Source: Neobacillus rhizosphaerae
Lineage (GTDB): Bacteria > Bacillota > Bacilli > Bacillales > Cytobacillaceae
Assembly (NCBI RefSeq): GCF_937468385.1
Contig: NZ_CALBWS010000001.1
Coordinates: forward strand, 434,001-498,000
DNA: 64,000 bases
Direction of reading: 5' to 3'
A program made the translations under genes and the position numbers. Shown here one piece after another: positions 16,351-26,337 of the stretch (position 1 is its first letter; each line of letters starts with the position of its first letter). The notes below the pieces were generated by a model that was not told where the DNA came from, ran no database searches, and saw nothing but the letters and a program-made list of their open reading frames with translations.

Positions 16351-16376
16351 AAAGCCCCGTTTGAAAACGGAGCTTT
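16351..16376. terminator. Hairpin between acpP and rnc
   Basis: AAAGCCCCGTTT pairs with AAACGGAGCTTT with one mismatch. On the minus strand it follows the acpP stop and is trailed by TTTCTTCC, a weak T-run. In the plus direction it has a stronger T7 run. It may only partly separate acpP from rnc. Confidence 0.6.
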
Positions 16377-16397
16377 TTTTGAATAAATCTAACGAGA

Positions 16398-16631
16398 CTA
16401 CTTACTGCTATTTATGTAATTAACAGCGTCACCAACAGTGCTAATGTTTTCAGCATCGTCGTCAGAAATTTCCATATCGAACTCATCTTCTAATTCCATT
16501 ACTAGTTCAACTACGTCAAGGGAATCAGCGCCAAGATCATCCTTAAATGAAGCTTCAAGCTTAACTTGAGACTCATCTACACCTAAACGGTCAACGATGA
16601 TTTTTGTAACACGTTCTAATACCTCTGCCAT
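16398..16631 (-). CDS. acpP: Acyl carrier protein
   Basis: Carries growing fatty acyl chains as thioesters on 4'-phosphopantetheine for type II fatty acid and phospholipid synthesis. A 77-residue acidic protein with the attachment motif [16 protein letters not shown]; the modified serine is Ser37. An AGGGGAGGTG ribosome site precedes the start. Last gene of the fapR-plsX-fabD-fabG-acpP run, 69 bases after fabG, a gap large enough to hold its own promoter. The product is often needed in great excess. Confidence 0.98.
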   Translation of the reverse strand: MAEVLERVTKIIVDRLGVDESQVKLEASFKDDLGADSLDVVELVMELEDEFDMEISDDDAENISTVGDAVNYINSSK

Positions 16632-16700
16632 GCTTGTTCACCTCCCCTCAAGCTATTATAGAGTATTTCTTTCAATTAATAAATGAAAGAAAAATTAAAA

Positions 16701-17444
16701 TTACATTACCATGCCACCGTCAACATGCAACGTCTGACCTGTAATATACGATGTGTCATCTGATGCCAAAAATGCTGTTATTTTCGCAATATCCTTTGGC
16801 TCTCCTAATCTTGCTAAAGGAATTTGTTTTAGCATTTCCGTTTTTACATCTTCAGATAATTTATCTGTCATATCAGTGGTAATAAAGCCTGGCGCAATCG
16901 CGTTTACAGTAATATTTCTTGAAGCTAACTCCTTAGCAGTTGTTTTGGTTAAACCGATGACACCAGCTTTTGCGGCGACATAGTTCGCTTGCCCCGGATT
17001 CCCACTTACCCCGACAATTGAAGCGATATTAATGATGCGGCCAACCCGTTGCTTCATCATTTGTCTTGTTACTGCTTTTGTGCAAAGGAAAACACCTTTT
17101 AGGTTAATGTTGATTACATCATCCCATTCTTCTTCCTTCATTCTCATTAATAAATTATCCTTGGTAATACCAGCGTTGTTAACAAGGATATCAAGCTTGC
17201 CAAAGCGATCAATCGCTTCTCTAACCATCTCTGTCACTTCTACGACATTCGATACGTCACATTTGACTGCGAAGGCTTCTCTTCCCAGAGCTTTGATTTC
17301 ATCGACTACTTCATTAGCCTTTGCTTCACTGCCGGCAAAATTCACGGCCACATCAGCACCTTGTCTTGCCAGCTCCAAGGCAATTTCCCTACCAATACCT
17401 CTTGATGCACCCGTAACAAGGGCAGCTTTTCCAGCTAAAATCAT
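16701..17444 (-). CDS. fabG: 3-oxoacyl-[acyl-carrier-protein] reductase FabG
   Basis: NADPH-dependent reductase of the first reductive step in fatty acid elongation. A 247-residue short-chain dehydrogenase with nucleotide-binding TGASRGIG (11-18), NNAG near 89-92, and the catalytic Ser-Tyr-Lys set in [21 protein letters not shown] (split near residues 139-159). The C-terminus [15 protein letters not shown] is typical. Its ATG overlaps the fabD stop by 4 bases. Confidence 0.97.
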   Translation of the reverse strand: MILAGKAALVTGASRGIGREIALELARQGADVAVNFAGSEAKANEVVDEIKALGREAFAVKCDVSNVVEVTEMVREAIDRFGKLDILVNNAGITKDNLLMRMKEEEWDDVININLKGVFLCTKAVTRQMMKQRVGRIINIASIVGVSGNPGQANYVAAKAGVIGLTKTTAKELASRNITVNAIAPGFITTDMTDKLSEDVKTEMLKQIPLARLGEPKDIAKITAFLASDDTSYITGQTLHVDGGMVM

Positions 17445-18388
17445 CGTTCTTCCTCCTTAAGCGCATCTACTACCGCAAGAGCACTTTCCTCATCCGATAC
17501 AGAATACGTTTTAACTGTTTTATCGACTTTCTTGATTAAGCCGGAAAGAACTTTTCCCGGACCAATTTCAATAAACGTGTCGACACCCAAAGCAATCATT
17601 TTTTGGACAGAATCTTCCCATAAGACAGGGGAATAGAGTTGTTCAATTAATTTATCCTTTATTTCAGAAGCTGAGCTGATTGGCTCTGCCGTTACATTGG
17701 CAATAACAGGTATTTTGGCATCCTGCATATCTGTACCATCTAACACTTCTCGCAGCTGGTCGGCGGCAGGTTTCATTAATGGAGAATGGAATGGACCACT
17801 TACTTCTAAAGGCAGGACCCTTTTTGCCCCAACTTCTTTTGCTTTTCCTCCAGCAAGTTCAACACCACTTCGCGAACCGGAAATGACTATCTGCCCAGGA
17901 CAATTTATATTAGCTAAAGACACAGGGAAACCTGAGTCATTTACTTCCTTTGTTACTGCGGAAAGAGGATCACGGTCAAGACCTAAAACAGCAGCCATGG
18001 ATCCTTCACCATTAGGAACGGCGTTCTCCATGAACTCTCCCCGCTTCCGAACGGCAAATACTCCTTCTTCAAAGGAAAGAGCGCCTGCAGCAACAAGAGC
18101 GGTATATTCACCTAAACTGTGGCCCGCTACAAAGTCCGCATTAATTCCAGATTTCCGGAAGAAATCTAAAATAGCAATACTTGTCGTTAACAACGCAGGT
18201 TGTGTGTTAAAGGTTAATGTCAACTCTTCCTTTGGCCCTTCAAAAATAAGCTTACTTAACTGAACATCTAGTGTTTTGTCTGCTTTGGTAAAATAATCCA
18301 TTACATCAGAGTGTTTTTCTGCTAACTCTTTGCCCATTCCAACCGCTTGTGATCCTTGTCCGGGAAACACAAATGCTATTTTACTCAT
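17441..18388 (-). CDS. fabD: Malonyl-CoA:ACP transacylase FabD
   Basis: Transfers malonyl from CoA to acyl carrier protein, supplying the extender unit; malonyl-CoA is also the FapR ligand. It has 315 residues. Seen: GQGSQ near the N-terminus (10-14), the nucleophile motif GHSLGEY with Ser91, and the second catalytic region SGPFHSPLM (His near 200). It lies 12 bases after plsX and overlaps fabG by 4 bases. Confidence 0.97.
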   Translation of the reverse strand: MSKIAFVFPGQGSQAVGMGKELAEKHSDVMDYFTKADKTLDVQLSKLIFEGPKEELTLTFNTQPALLTTSIAILDFFRKSGINADFVAGHSLGEYTALVAAGALSFEEGVFAVRKRGEFMENAVPNGEGSMAAVLGLDRDPLSAVTKEVNDSGFPVSLANINCPGQIVISGSRSGVELAGGKAKEVGAKRVLPLEVSGPFHSPLMKPAADQLREVLDGTDMQDAKIPVIANVTAEPISSASEIKDKLIEQLYSPVLWEDSVQKMIALGVDTFIEIGPGKVLSGLIKKVDKTVKTYSVSDEESALAVVDALKEEER

Positions 18389-18400
18389 TTCAACACTCCT

Positions 18401-19405
18401 TTAAAGATCTACTTTAACAATATTTGCATTTTCAACTGTTTGTTTTATTAAACTAACGACATCATTACTTACCATTTCTCTTGTTTGCCGGATGGCGCTG
18501 AAAATTGATTGACCATTGGAAGATCCATGGGCCTTGATAACTGGTGCTTTTAAGCCAAAAAGGGCAGCACCGCCATATTCTGAATAATCCAGGGTGTTTT
18601 TCAAGGTCATGAGATTTGGTTTCAACACTGCTGCAGCTAATTTACTCTTAAAGTTGCTCATTAAAGCTGACTTTAGCATTTTAAACATGGAAAGAGCGGT
18701 ACCTTCAATTGTTTTTAAGACCATATTTCCAGTAAATCCATCGGTAACGACAACATCAGCAACTCCTTCAAGTAAATCTCGTGCCTCAACATTACCGACA
18801 AAATTTAAATTTGTATTTTTTAATAGGTCAAAGGCGTGCCTAGTTAGTTCATTGCCTTTTTTTTCTTCGGTCCCGATATTTAAAAGTCCGACTCTTGGTT
18901 TCTCTATACCTCTTACCTGTTCGCTGTAGATGGAGCCCATTATTGCATTTTGCAGCAAATGCTCAGGCTTGGCATCAGCATTTGCTCCTACATCAAGGAG
19001 CAGAAACCCTTCTCCACCAATAGTTGGAAGTGTAGGTGCTAAAGCAGGTCGGTCAATCCCTTCAATTCTACCAACAACGAAAAGACCGGCTGCCATTAAT
19101 GCTCCTGTATTACCTGCAGAGATACAGGCATCCGCTAATCCATCTGCAACTTGCTGTGCTGCCAGTACCATCGAGGCATTTTTCTTACGACGAACTGCTC
19201 TAACAGGTTCATCGGTTCCAAGAATAATCTCAGTTGTATGGACAACCGAAATCCGCTCATGACCTATTAACGTTTCTTTAATTTTATTTTCATCCCCGAC
19301 TAGGGTGATATGTATATCAGAAAATGCATTTACGGCTTTCATCGCACCTAAGACGATTTCTTTCGGGGCATTGTCGCCGCCCATTGCGTCAATTGCTAGT
19401 TTCAA
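18401..19405 (-). CDS. plsX: Phosphate acyltransferase PlsX
   Basis: Makes acyl-phosphate from acyl-ACP, the first step of the PlsX/PlsY route to phosphatidic acid on the membrane surface. The 334 residues start [20 protein letters not shown], the family hallmark, with [12 protein letters not shown] and [16 protein letters not shown] further on. It starts 13 bases after fapR. Placement in the FapR operon couples phospholipid and fatty acid synthesis. Confidence 0.97.
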   Translation of the reverse strand: MKLAIDAMGGDNAPKEIVLGAMKAVNAFSDIHITLVGDENKIKETLIGHERISVVHTTEIILGTDEPVRAVRRKKNASMVLAAQQVADGLADACISAGNTGALMAAGLFVVGRIEGIDRPALAPTLPTIGGEGFLLLDVGANADAKPEHLLQNAIMGSIYSEQVRGIEKPRVGLLNIGTEEKKGNELTRHAFDLLKNTNLNFVGNVEARDLLEGVADVVVTDGFTGNMVLKTIEGTALSMFKMLKSALMSNFKSKLAAAVLKPNLMTLKNTLDYSEYGGAALFGLKAPVIKAHGSSNGQSIFSAIRQTREMVSNDVVSLIKQTVENANIVKVDL

Positions 19406-19418
19406 TTTGCCTCATCCT

Positions 19419-19985
19419 TTAACGGTTATTCGAACGGTACATTTCAAATTCTCCGGTAAAAACAAGCTCATTATTCACAAAACTTGTCACTTCGACAAAC
19501 GTTCTGTCAACAACCTCATCAATTTTGATTACCCGTGCTTTAGCGATAACCCGTTCATGTAATTTTACCGAACGCTTAAATTGAATATTCGCTTTGGCAG
19601 TCAGCGCTAATTCATCGTTAATAACGGCCACAGCCAAGGAATTGGCCTGAGCAAAAACATGATGACCACGGGCTATATTATTTCGTTTAAAGACATGCTC
19701 TTGTTTTACATCCAAAATTGAAATGGCACTACTATCTAATTCTATATCAATAATTTCACCAATGACTTCTTCTAATGGTAAGGAGCGGACTTCATCCTCG
19801 AACCGTTTCTCGGCCACCGTTTTTATCCGTTCACGGAGTTCCGGAATCGATAATTCTAACCGATCCAAACGAATTGTTTGGACACTCACTTGAAATTTTT
19901 CTGCCAGGTCTTCATCCGTAATAAAAGGGTTCTCTTTTATGGTTAAGTTTAACAACTGTTGGCGTTCTTTTTTACTTCTTTTCAT
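19419..19985 (-). CDS. fapR: Fatty acid and phospholipid synthesis repressor FapR
   Basis: Repressor of lipid synthesis genes in Firmicutes, released from DNA by malonyl-CoA. In its 188 residues the N-terminal helix-turn-helix (about 6-45, with [19 protein letters not shown]) is followed by a linker helix and a C-terminal hot-dog effector domain containing [18 protein letters not shown]. First gene of fapR-plsX-fabD-fabG-acpP. The operator just upstream indicates autoregulation. Confidence 0.97.
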   Translation of the reverse strand: MKRSKKERQQLLNLTIKENPFITDEDLAEKFQVSVQTIRLDRLELSIPELRERIKTVAEKRFEDEVRSLPLEEVIGEIIDIELDSSAISILDVKQEHVFKRNNIARGHHVFAQANSLAVAVINDELALTAKANIQFKRSVKLHERVIAKARVIKIDEVVDRTFVEVTSFVNNELVFTGEFEMYRSNNR

Positions 19986-20004
19986 ATTTCACACCGTCCG
20001 AGAT

Positions 20005-20022
20005 ATTATGACTAGGTACTAA
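20005..20022 (-). promoter_or_regulatory. FapR operator
   Basis: On the minus strand TTAGTACCTAGTCATAAT matches the conserved FapR box (core TTAGTACCTAGTC). It begins 5 bases downstream of the -10 hexamer, so it covers the transcription start and would block initiation. Malonyl-CoA binding to FapR would relieve this. Confidence 0.92.
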
Positions 20023-20026
20023 GAGT

Positions 20027-20055
20027 AGTATAAAATTTAAAAAAGCAGATTGCAA
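20027..20055 (-). promoter_or_regulatory. Sigma-A promoter of the fapR operon
   Basis: On the minus strand -35 TTGCAA (20050-20055), 17-base spacer, -10 TATACT (20027-20032). The -35 hexamer lies in the loop of the recG terminator hairpin, so the two signals are packed together. Confidence 0.85.
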
Positions 20056-20085
20056 GGATAAATTTCTCTCCTCTTCTCTGCTTTT
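20035..20085 (-). terminator. Terminator behind recG
   Basis: On the minus strand AAAAGCAGA (20077-20085) pairs with TCTGCTTTT (20041-20049), followed by TTAAATTTTA. The loop is long (about 27 bases) and contains the fapR -35 element, so terminator strength is uncertain. Confidence 0.55.
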
Positions 20086-20090
20086 CCTCA

Positions 20091-22139
20091 TTAATCGAGT
20101 TTCTCTCCCTCTAAAACACCCGATTCCTCTAGTTGCTCTCTCAGGTATTTATAGTCGGGAGCTGTCCAAAAAGTTTCCGACTGGATAAGCATAGCCGCAT
20201 CATTCCTCGCAGTTTCTAATGCTCGATAATCATGGACCATATCGGCTACCTTAAATTCTGGAACTCCACTTTGTTTTTTTCCAAAAAAGTCCCCCGGTCC
20301 TCTTAACTCTAAATCTTTTTCACTTAAAATAAATCCATCGTTCGTTTCTGTCATGATCCTCATTCGTTCTTGACCAACTTCCGACTTTGGGCTTGCCAGT
20401 AAAATACAATAGGATTGATCACTCCCACGGCCAACACGACCGCGGAGCTGATGTAGCTGTGATAGTCCAAATCGTTCCGCATCATAGATGACCATCATCG
20501 TGGCATTAGGCACATTCACACCGACCTCAACAACTGTGGTCGATACAAGCACTTGCACTTCATTTGTACTAAACTCTTTCATGACCGAATCCTTTTCATC
20601 GGAACTTAAGCGGCCATGCATGAGACCGACCTTATAGCGATTTTGAAAATAATGCGTTAACGTGGTATGCACATCAATTGCATTTTGCACATCAAGTTTG
20701 TCCGATTCTTCAATGAGTGGACAAATGATATAGGCCTGATGCCCTTTGACTAATTCTTTTTCGACAAAGGCGAGCACTCGCTCAAGCATTTCCGGCTTTG
20801 CCCAGTAGGTCTCAATCGACTTTCTGCCAGCTGGCATCTCGTCAATAATCGAGACGTCCATTTCACCAAAAACCGTGATTGCCAATGTCCTAGGAATTGG
20901 TGTTGCTGTCATAAACAGTACATCAGGGTTTTCTCCCTTTTCCCTCAATACTCGACGCTGCTCAACACCGAATCTGTGCTGCTCGTCAGTTATGACAAAA
21001 CCGAGTCTTTTAAAAGTAACCTCATCCTGAATCAAGGCATGTGTACCAATTAATATATCAACTTTTCCTTCTGCTAATTCTTGGAGGATTCCGCGTCTCT
21101 GTTTCCCTTTGATGGAACTAGTTAAAAGCTCACACTTTACACCAAAAGGTTCAAGTAAGACTTTCAGTGATTCGACATGCTGCTCAGCTAAGATTTCTGT
21201 TGGTACCATTAAAGCTCCTTGAAAACCCGCAGTCACGGATGAATATAATCCAATTGCCGCCACCACTGTTTTTCCGGAACCAACATCCCCTTGCAAAAGA
21301 CGATTCATGCGGAACGGAGATTTAAGTTCTGCTAACACTTCATTGACCACCCGTTCTTGCGCATTTGTTAACGGAAAGGGCAGACGATTGATAAACTCAT
21401 TCAATTTGGCCAAATCATAGTTTTGTTGGATTCCTGGGGAATGCTCCCGTTCAAATTTCCTCAAGGCTTGCATTTTTAATTGAAACAACAAAAATTCCTC
21501 ATAAACAAAACGGCGTCTCGCTTGCTTCACATCCTCTTGGTTCCCAGGAAAATGCATCGCTTTCACTGCATCATGTTTGTTTAAGAGCCGGTATTTTTTT
21601 AAAAAGATTTCAGGAAGTGTTTCTTCTATGAAATGCCCATATTGTTGAAAGGCAATACTAATGAATTTCCTCATTCCTTTTGTCGTTAATTTGCCTCTTA
21701 ATGAGTAAACTGGTTCAAAATCATTAGTTTTTGCGTTAGGGCCTGCCTGCATTTCGTTGGCCGTAATGGTTTGCCGATGTGCATCCCATTTTCCTGTTAC
21801 CGTAATAGTTTCATTTATGATCATTTTATTTTTTAAATAGGGCTGATTAAAAAAGACTACTTTAATAAGGTAAGACCCGACGAAAAGCCTGATAGTCAGC
21901 TTAGATTTCTTTTTTCCATAATAGACAAGAGAAGGCTCACTATGAACCTTCCCTTCGATTGTCACTTTCTCATCATGCTGTACGTCCGTCATTTCGCGGA
22001 TGCGATAATCTTCATATCGATATGGAAAATACTCCAATAAATCATGAATCGTAAAAATTTTCATTTCCGCGAAAGATTCAGCAGTCTCTTCCCCAATTCC
22101 CCTGATAGCGGTTAGTGATTGATTAAGATTTGGATTCAC
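20091..22139 (-). CDS. recG: ATP-dependent DNA helicase RecG
   Basis: Branch-migrating helicase that remodels stalled replication forks and Holliday junctions. It has 682 residues: an N-terminal wedge/OB domain (about 55-160, with KVHSEPSLVYYGKK), helicase motif I GDVGSGKT near 285, DEQH box with HRFGVEQR, motif III MTATPIPRTLA, and motif VI QLRGRVGRGSDQSYCILL. The start is a GTG at 22137-22139, overlapping the end of sdaAA, and I see no strong ribosome site. Translation is probably coupled to sdaAA. Confidence 0.97.
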   Translation of the reverse strand: MNPNLNQSLTAIRGIGEETAESFAEMKIFTIHDLLEYFPYRYEDYRIREMTDVQHDEKVTIEGKVHSEPSLVYYGKKKSKLTIRLFVGSYLIKVVFFNQPYLKNKMIINETITVTGKWDAHRQTITANEMQAGPNAKTNDFEPVYSLRGKLTTKGMRKFISIAFQQYGHFIEETLPEIFLKKYRLLNKHDAVKAMHFPGNQEDVKQARRRFVYEEFLLFQLKMQALRKFEREHSPGIQQNYDLAKLNEFINRLPFPLTNAQERVVNEVLAELKSPFRMNRLLQGDVGSGKTVVAAIGLYSSVTAGFQGALMVPTEILAEQHVESLKVLLEPFGVKCELLTSSIKGKQRRGILQELAEGKVDILIGTHALIQDEVTFKRLGFVITDEQHRFGVEQRRVLREKGENPDVLFMTATPIPRTLAITVFGEMDVSIIDEMPAGRKSIETYWAKPEMLERVLAFVEKELVKGHQAYIICPLIEESDKLDVQNAIDVHTTLTHYFQNRYKVGLMHGRLSSDEKDSVMKEFSTNEVQVLVSTTVVEVGVNVPNATMMVIYDAERFGLSQLHQLRGRVGRGSDQSYCILLASPKSEVGQERMRIMTETNDGFILSEKDLELRGPGDFFGKKQSGVPEFKVADMVHDYRALETARNDAAMLIQSETFWTAPDYKYLREQLEESGVLEGEKLD

Positions 22140-23019
22140 TATTTTTTAGCGGTATACCGAAGATCTTGGCTTGGAGTTCACGACCTGTCGGCGTAGCCGC
22201 CAACCCTCCTTGCGCTGTTTCTTTTAGAGCTGTTGGCATTGATTGGCCAATTTTAAACATTGCATCAATGACTTCATCACATGGAATGCGGCTCGTAATA
22301 CCTGCTAACGCCATGTCGGCTGCTACCATGGCATTGGCTGCCCCCATGGCGTTTCGTTTCACACACGGGACCTCAACAAGGCCGGCTACAGGATCACATA
22401 CTAATCCCAGCATGTTTTTTAATGTAATCGCCATCGCTTCCGCACATTGGTCGGGGGTGCCGCCTGCCATTTCCACAATTGCAGCCGCCGCCATTCCCGC
22501 TGCCGAACCAACCTCTGCCTGGCAGCCACCGGCAGCACCAGAGATTGAAGCGTTATTGGCGACAATAAATCCGAATGCCCCGGCCGTAAACAAAAATGAA
22601 ATCATTTGCTCCCTCGATGGGTTAAGCTTTTTTTGGACTGCAAACAAGGTCCCTGGAACGACACCGGCAGACCCGGCCGTCGGCGTGGCACAGATGGTCC
22701 CCATCGCAGCATTTACTTCATTTGTTGCGACTGCTTTACTAACGGCATCGAGAATCGTTTCACCTGTTAAAAAATTGCCCTTTTCGATATACTTTTGCAG
22801 AAGGACCGCATCGCCACCCGTTAATCCCGAATGGGATGAAACACCTTTTATTCCTCTTTCAACAGCTTCTTCCATCACAGTAAGATTTCGATTCATAAGA
22901 GACAGTATATCTTCCCTGGAACGCCCTGTTACAGTTACTTCCTGCTCAATCATGATTTCAGATATTTTTTTATTTTGACTATTTGCGAGTCCAACTAATT
23001 CAGCTACATTACGAAACAC
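22123..23019 (-). CDS. sdaAA: L-serine dehydratase, alpha subunit
   Basis: Iron-sulfur subunit of the two-subunit L-serine deaminase (serine to pyruvate and ammonia). It has 298 residues. Seen: SSHSGLTGGDA, GTICATPTAGSAGVVPG, the small-residue-rich SISGAAGGCQAEVGSAAGMA, and LVCDPVAGLVEVPCVKRNA. These carry the conserved cysteines expected to hold the [4Fe-4S] cluster. Downstream of sdaAB; its 3' end overlaps the recG start by 17 bases. Confidence 0.95.
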   Translation of the reverse strand: MFRNVAELVGLANSQNKKISEIMIEQEVTVTGRSREDILSLMNRNLTVMEEAVERGIKGVSSHSGLTGGDAVLLQKYIEKGNFLTGETILDAVSKAVATNEVNAAMGTICATPTAGSAGVVPGTLFAVQKKLNPSREQMISFLFTAGAFGFIVANNASISGAAGGCQAEVGSAAGMAAAAIVEMAGGTPDQCAEAMAITLKNMLGLVCDPVAGLVEVPCVKRNAMGAANAMVAADMALAGITSRIPCDEVIDAMFKIGQSMPTALKETAQGGLAATPTGRELQAKIFGIPLKNSESKS

Positions 23020-23078
23020 AAACCTTCCCCCTCTTTAGTATTGCGAGCTTCAGCGCTCAGGCGCATCCGCTTTTCAAA

Positions 23079-23741
23079 CTAATCAACAATCTTGGTAACT
23101 TTTAATATATTAGGAAGTTTTTCTAGTTCTTCTAAAATTAGTTCATCAATGTTTTGATCCACTTCAATCGTCATTAAGGCTAGTTTCCCGATTTCTTTAC
23201 GAGAAACCTCCATATGCCCTATATTTATTTCGTTTTTCGCCAAGGTGTTAGCAACACTTGCGATGGCTCCAAACCGATCATTATGAACAACGAGGATTGC
23301 TGGATGATTTCCAGATAGCTTTAATTCAAAGCCATTAAGCTCAGTAATTTCAATTTTCCCGCCGCCAATGGAAATTCCGACTAATTCAAGCTCGCCTTGA
23401 TGGTCGCCAACAATAATTCTAGCAGTGTTCGGATGATCTGTTATCGCATCCTCCTCAATAAATCGAAGCTTAATCCCTTTTTCATTGGCAATATCAATCG
23501 CATGAATGATTCTTACGTCGTCAGTATCAAAATCCAATAATCCTCCAACAATTGCTACATCCGTCCCATGCCCTTTATAGGTTTTTGCAAACGAACCGTA
23601 TAAAGAGATATTTGCCCATTTTGGCTCCCTGCCAAATAAGCTTCTGGCCACTCTCCCTATTCTTGCTGCCCCTGCTGTATGTGAACTTGATGGACCAATC
23701 ATAACCGGTCCAATGATATCAAACACGCTTCTATATTTCAC
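23079..23741 (-). CDS. sdaAB: L-serine dehydratase, beta subunit
   Basis: Beta subunit of L-serine dehydratase, 220 residues. The N-terminal serine dehydratase beta region has DIIGPVMIGPSSSHTAGA. The C-terminal ACT domain (about 145-220, LVVHNDRFGAIASVANTLAK) is a likely serine-sensing or dimerisation module. The gene heads sdaAB-sdaAA-recG. The 59-base gap to sdaAA contains CAGCGCTCAGGCGCATCCGC, which faintly resembles the repeat family seen near ylyA. Confidence 0.95.
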   Translation of the reverse strand: MKYRSVFDIIGPVMIGPSSSHTAGAARIGRVARSLFGREPKWANISLYGSFAKTYKGHGTDVAIVGGLLDFDTDDVRIIHAIDIANEKGIKLRFIEEDAITDHPNTARIIVGDHQGELELVGISIGGGKIEITELNGFELKLSGNHPAILVVHNDRFGAIASVANTLAKNEINIGHMEVSRKEIGKLALMTIEVDQNIDELILEELEKLPNILKVTKIVD

Positions 23742-23935
23742 TCAGATACTCCCCTTTGTGCAAATTTATCCATTTATGCATTGTATGTAATTAATTACTA
23801 TTATTCTTCAGTCAACATAATAAAGAAAGTGTGAGCAGAGCTTTAGCTTCACTTAATTTATTGAAATGTACATTTTTCACACAAAATGGATATTATGATT
23901 CGTTTTTGCAGAGCTCCAACCCTTAAGCAGATAAA

Positions 23936-23968
23936 AAAAGAAGGGTCCCGACCTTAGGGGTCCCCTTC
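23936..23968 (-). terminator. Terminator behind fakA
   Basis: On the minus strand GAAGGGGACCC pairs with GGGACCCTTC (one bulge) and is followed by TTTTTTTA. It starts about 16 bases after the fakA stop. The rest of the 243-base gap to sdaAB is AT-rich. A TTGACT at 23811-23816 may belong to a promoter for sdaAB, but no well-spaced -10 is convincing. Confidence 0.85.
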
Positions 23969-23984
23969 TCATTTTAGCGGTTCC

Positions 23985-25667
23985 TTATTCAATTGAAAAG
24001 ATAAAAGAATAAAGTGGCTGTTGCCCATTATGGATTTCTATTTCAACATCAGAAAACTTTTCTTCTACAAAATCAGTTAGATGTTTGACTTCTTCTTCTG
24101 TAACGTCATTACCATAAATAATCGTTAAAATTTCGGAATCCTCATCTAACAATTTAGACAGAAGGTCTTCCGCCACTTTTCCTTTATCCTTGTTTTTAAC
24201 GATTATTTTCCCTTCGGCAATACCCATGAAATCATCTTTTTCGATTTCTAACCCATCAATTTGAGTATCTCTTACAGCAAAAGTAATTTGACCAGTCTTA
24301 ACATGGTTTAGTGCATCCTTCATCGCCGCTTCATTTGCCAACACATCTGCGATAGGATTAAACGCTAATAGCGCTGAAAGCCCTTGTGGGACTGTTTTGG
24401 ACGGTATCACGTATATTTCTTCATCTGAAACATCGGCAGCCTGCTCAGCAGCCATAATGATGTTTTTATTATTTGGCAAAATAAATACCTTTTTAGCATT
24501 TACTTGTTTTACTGCTTTGACAATATCCTCCGTACTTGGATTCATCGTCTGTCCGCCTTCAATAACGGCATGTGCTCCAATACTTTTAAATAAATCGGCA
24601 ATCCCTGCCCCCATCGAAACCGTGACAATCCCATATTCCTGAACTTCCTTTAGAGAGTCAGGGCGTTGGGATTCTGAAGCAGTTTGGGTCTCACCAACAA
24701 TATTAGAATGCTGCTGACGCATGTTTTCGATTTTCATATTAATTAAGTTGCCGTAACGCTGTCCGTAGGTTAATACTTCGCCAGGCTGCTCGGAATGGAT
24801 ATGTACCTTGGCCACATCTTCATCAGCAATAACCAATAATGAATCACCAAATTTGCTTAAGTCATTTCGAAATACTTCTTCATTGAATGTCTGCTTGCCC
24901 ACTTTATTCTGTTCAAACCTCACCATAAATTCCGTACAATATCCAAATTCAATATCTTCCGTGTTTATATGACCTTGGACACTTTTATGATGTTCAGCAC
25001 TTACCATTTCAGACATGGAAGGTAGTAAATCAGATGATTCTGGAAGATTTTCACCCTTCAGGACAGCGAGAAAGCCTTCATAAACGATAACAAGACCCTG
25101 TCCACCGCTATCCACGACACCAACTTCTTTTAATACCGGTAGTAAATCAGGGGTACGCTTTAAAGAAGCCTTTGCTTCCTTTAATACTTCTTCCATAATC
25201 ACGATAATATCGTTTGAATTTTGGGCAGCCTGAACGCCTTTCTTTGCAGAATCCTTCGCGACTGTTAAAATCGTTCCTTCTACAGGCTTCATAACAGCTT
25301 TATAAGCTGTTTCCACTCCAGCCTCAAAGGCCTGAGCAAAATCTTTACCGGAAATTTTTTCCTTCGATTCAACTGCCTTAGAAAATCCACGGAATAACTG
25401 GGAGAGAATGACCCCTGAATTTCCGCGTGCTCCCATCAACAAGCCTTTGGAAAGAGCCACTCCAACTTTTCCAATATGTTCCTGAACATTATTTTTTACT
25501 TCCTTTGCCCCGGAGCTCATTGATAAATTCATATTTGTTCCAGTATCACCGTCGGGCACAGGAAAAACGTTGAGCGCATCCACCATTTTTGCATTTGCAG
25601 CCAAATGGTTGGCACCTTGGATCACCATCTCGGCAAAACGTTTTCCATCTAATGCTGTTATTGACAC
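23985..25667 (-). CDS. fakA: Fatty acid kinase FakA (YloV)
   Basis: Phosphorylates exogenous fatty acids held by FakB so that they enter phospholipid synthesis through PlsX/PlsY. It has 560 residues: an N-terminal DAK2 kinase domain (about 1-210) with MVDALNVFPVPDGDTGTNMN and GARGNSGVILSQLFRG, a middle domain, and a C-terminal FakB-interacting domain. The GTG start at 25665-25667 has a strong AGGAGGAAGG site. It follows yloU by 15 bases. Confidence 0.93.
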   Translation of the reverse strand: MSITALDGKRFAEMVIQGANHLAANAKMVDALNVFPVPDGDTGTNMNLSMSSGAKEVKNNVQEHIGKVGVALSKGLLMGARGNSGVILSQLFRGFSKAVESKEKISGKDFAQAFEAGVETAYKAVMKPVEGTILTVAKDSAKKGVQAAQNSNDIIVIMEEVLKEAKASLKRTPDLLPVLKEVGVVDSGGQGLVIVYEGFLAVLKGENLPESSDLLPSMSEMVSAEHHKSVQGHINTEDIEFGYCTEFMVRFEQNKVGKQTFNEEVFRNDLSKFGDSLLVIADEDVAKVHIHSEQPGEVLTYGQRYGNLINMKIENMRQQHSNIVGETQTASESQRPDSLKEVQEYGIVTVSMGAGIADLFKSIGAHAVIEGGQTMNPSTEDIVKAVKQVNAKKVFILPNNKNIIMAAEQAADVSDEEIYVIPSKTVPQGLSALLAFNPIADVLANEAAMKDALNHVKTGQITFAVRDTQIDGLEIEKDDFMGIAEGKIIVKNKDKGKVAEDLLSKLLDEDSEILTIIYGNDVTEEEVKHLTDFVEEKFSDVEIEIHNGQQPLYSFIFSIE

Positions 25668-25682
25668 AAACCTTCCTCCTCA

Positions 25683-26045
25683 CTACGGGTTCGTCACACG
25701 AACTCCCTGAACGTAAATATTGACCGAGTCAACGGCAAGTCCAACTGTCTTATCGAGGGTGTATTTAACTTTTGATTGCACGTTGTGGGCAATTTCGGAA
25801 ATTTTCGTTCCATAACTAACAATTATGTACATATCAATATGTAATGCCTCATTTTCCTGCCGTACAATTACTCCTCGAGTAAAATTTTCTCTTCGCAGTA
25901 TTTCCGTAATTCCGTCTTTAATTTGATTCTTAGAGGCCATACCTACGATTCCATAACATTCGATTGCCGCTCCTCCGGCAATGGTAGCGATTACTTCGTT
26001 TGATATATCAATTTGTCCGTACTTTGTTTTTAATTCGATGGACAT
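25683..26045 (-). CDS. yloU: Asp23/Gls24 family protein YloU
   Basis: A 120-residue Asp23/Gls24-type protein (GQIDISNEVIATIAGGAAIE near the N-terminus). Relatives of this family are small membrane-associated or envelope-stress proteins; the exact role of YloU is not known. It lies immediately upstream of fakA, an arrangement conserved in many Firmicutes, which suggests a link with lipid handling or the envelope. It is divergent from rpmB, with about 290 bases between. Confidence 0.9.
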   Translation of the reverse strand: MSIELKTKYGQIDISNEVIATIAGGAAIECYGIVGMASKNQIKDGITEILRRENFTRGVIVRQENEALHIDMYIIVSYGTKISEIAHNVQSKVKYTLDKTVGLAVDSVNIYVQGVRVTNP

Positions 26046-26197
26046 GAATCGTTCCCCCTTTGGATTATTGCTCCTTGACTACAGTCATTTTACTATAGTC
26101 ACTCAAATATTGAAAGTCATTCCTACCTGAATAAAAAAAGCGTATTTTAATATTGCCTATGTCAAGGTATTTTTCTTGAAAGGTTTTTATTCAACTA

Positions 26198-26226
26198 TTG
26201 CATTCAAATAAGTTGTATGATAAATT
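26198..26226 (+). promoter_or_regulatory. Probable sigma-A promoter of rpmB
   Basis: TTGCAT (26198-26203), 17-base spacer, TAAATT (26221-26226), about 112 bases upstream of the rpmB start. The intervening leader may hold structure, but I could not define a known element. The remainder of the 292-base divergent space to yloU shows nothing else I can support. Confidence 0.55.
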
Positions 26227-26337
26227 ATTAAGGTATCTCAAGACTAGAAAATTTGGTCAAGCCAATTTTCTATATCCAGATGAAGCATCTTAAAGATTGC
26301 TGTATAAAGCTTTTGGTAGTTAAGGAGGGAAATCATT

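Noticed and set aside
22130-22978. 282-codon plus-strand frame opposite sdaAA
   Set aside because: sdaAA on the minus strand has full family motifs; the opposite frame is open through Ala/Gly codon bias only.
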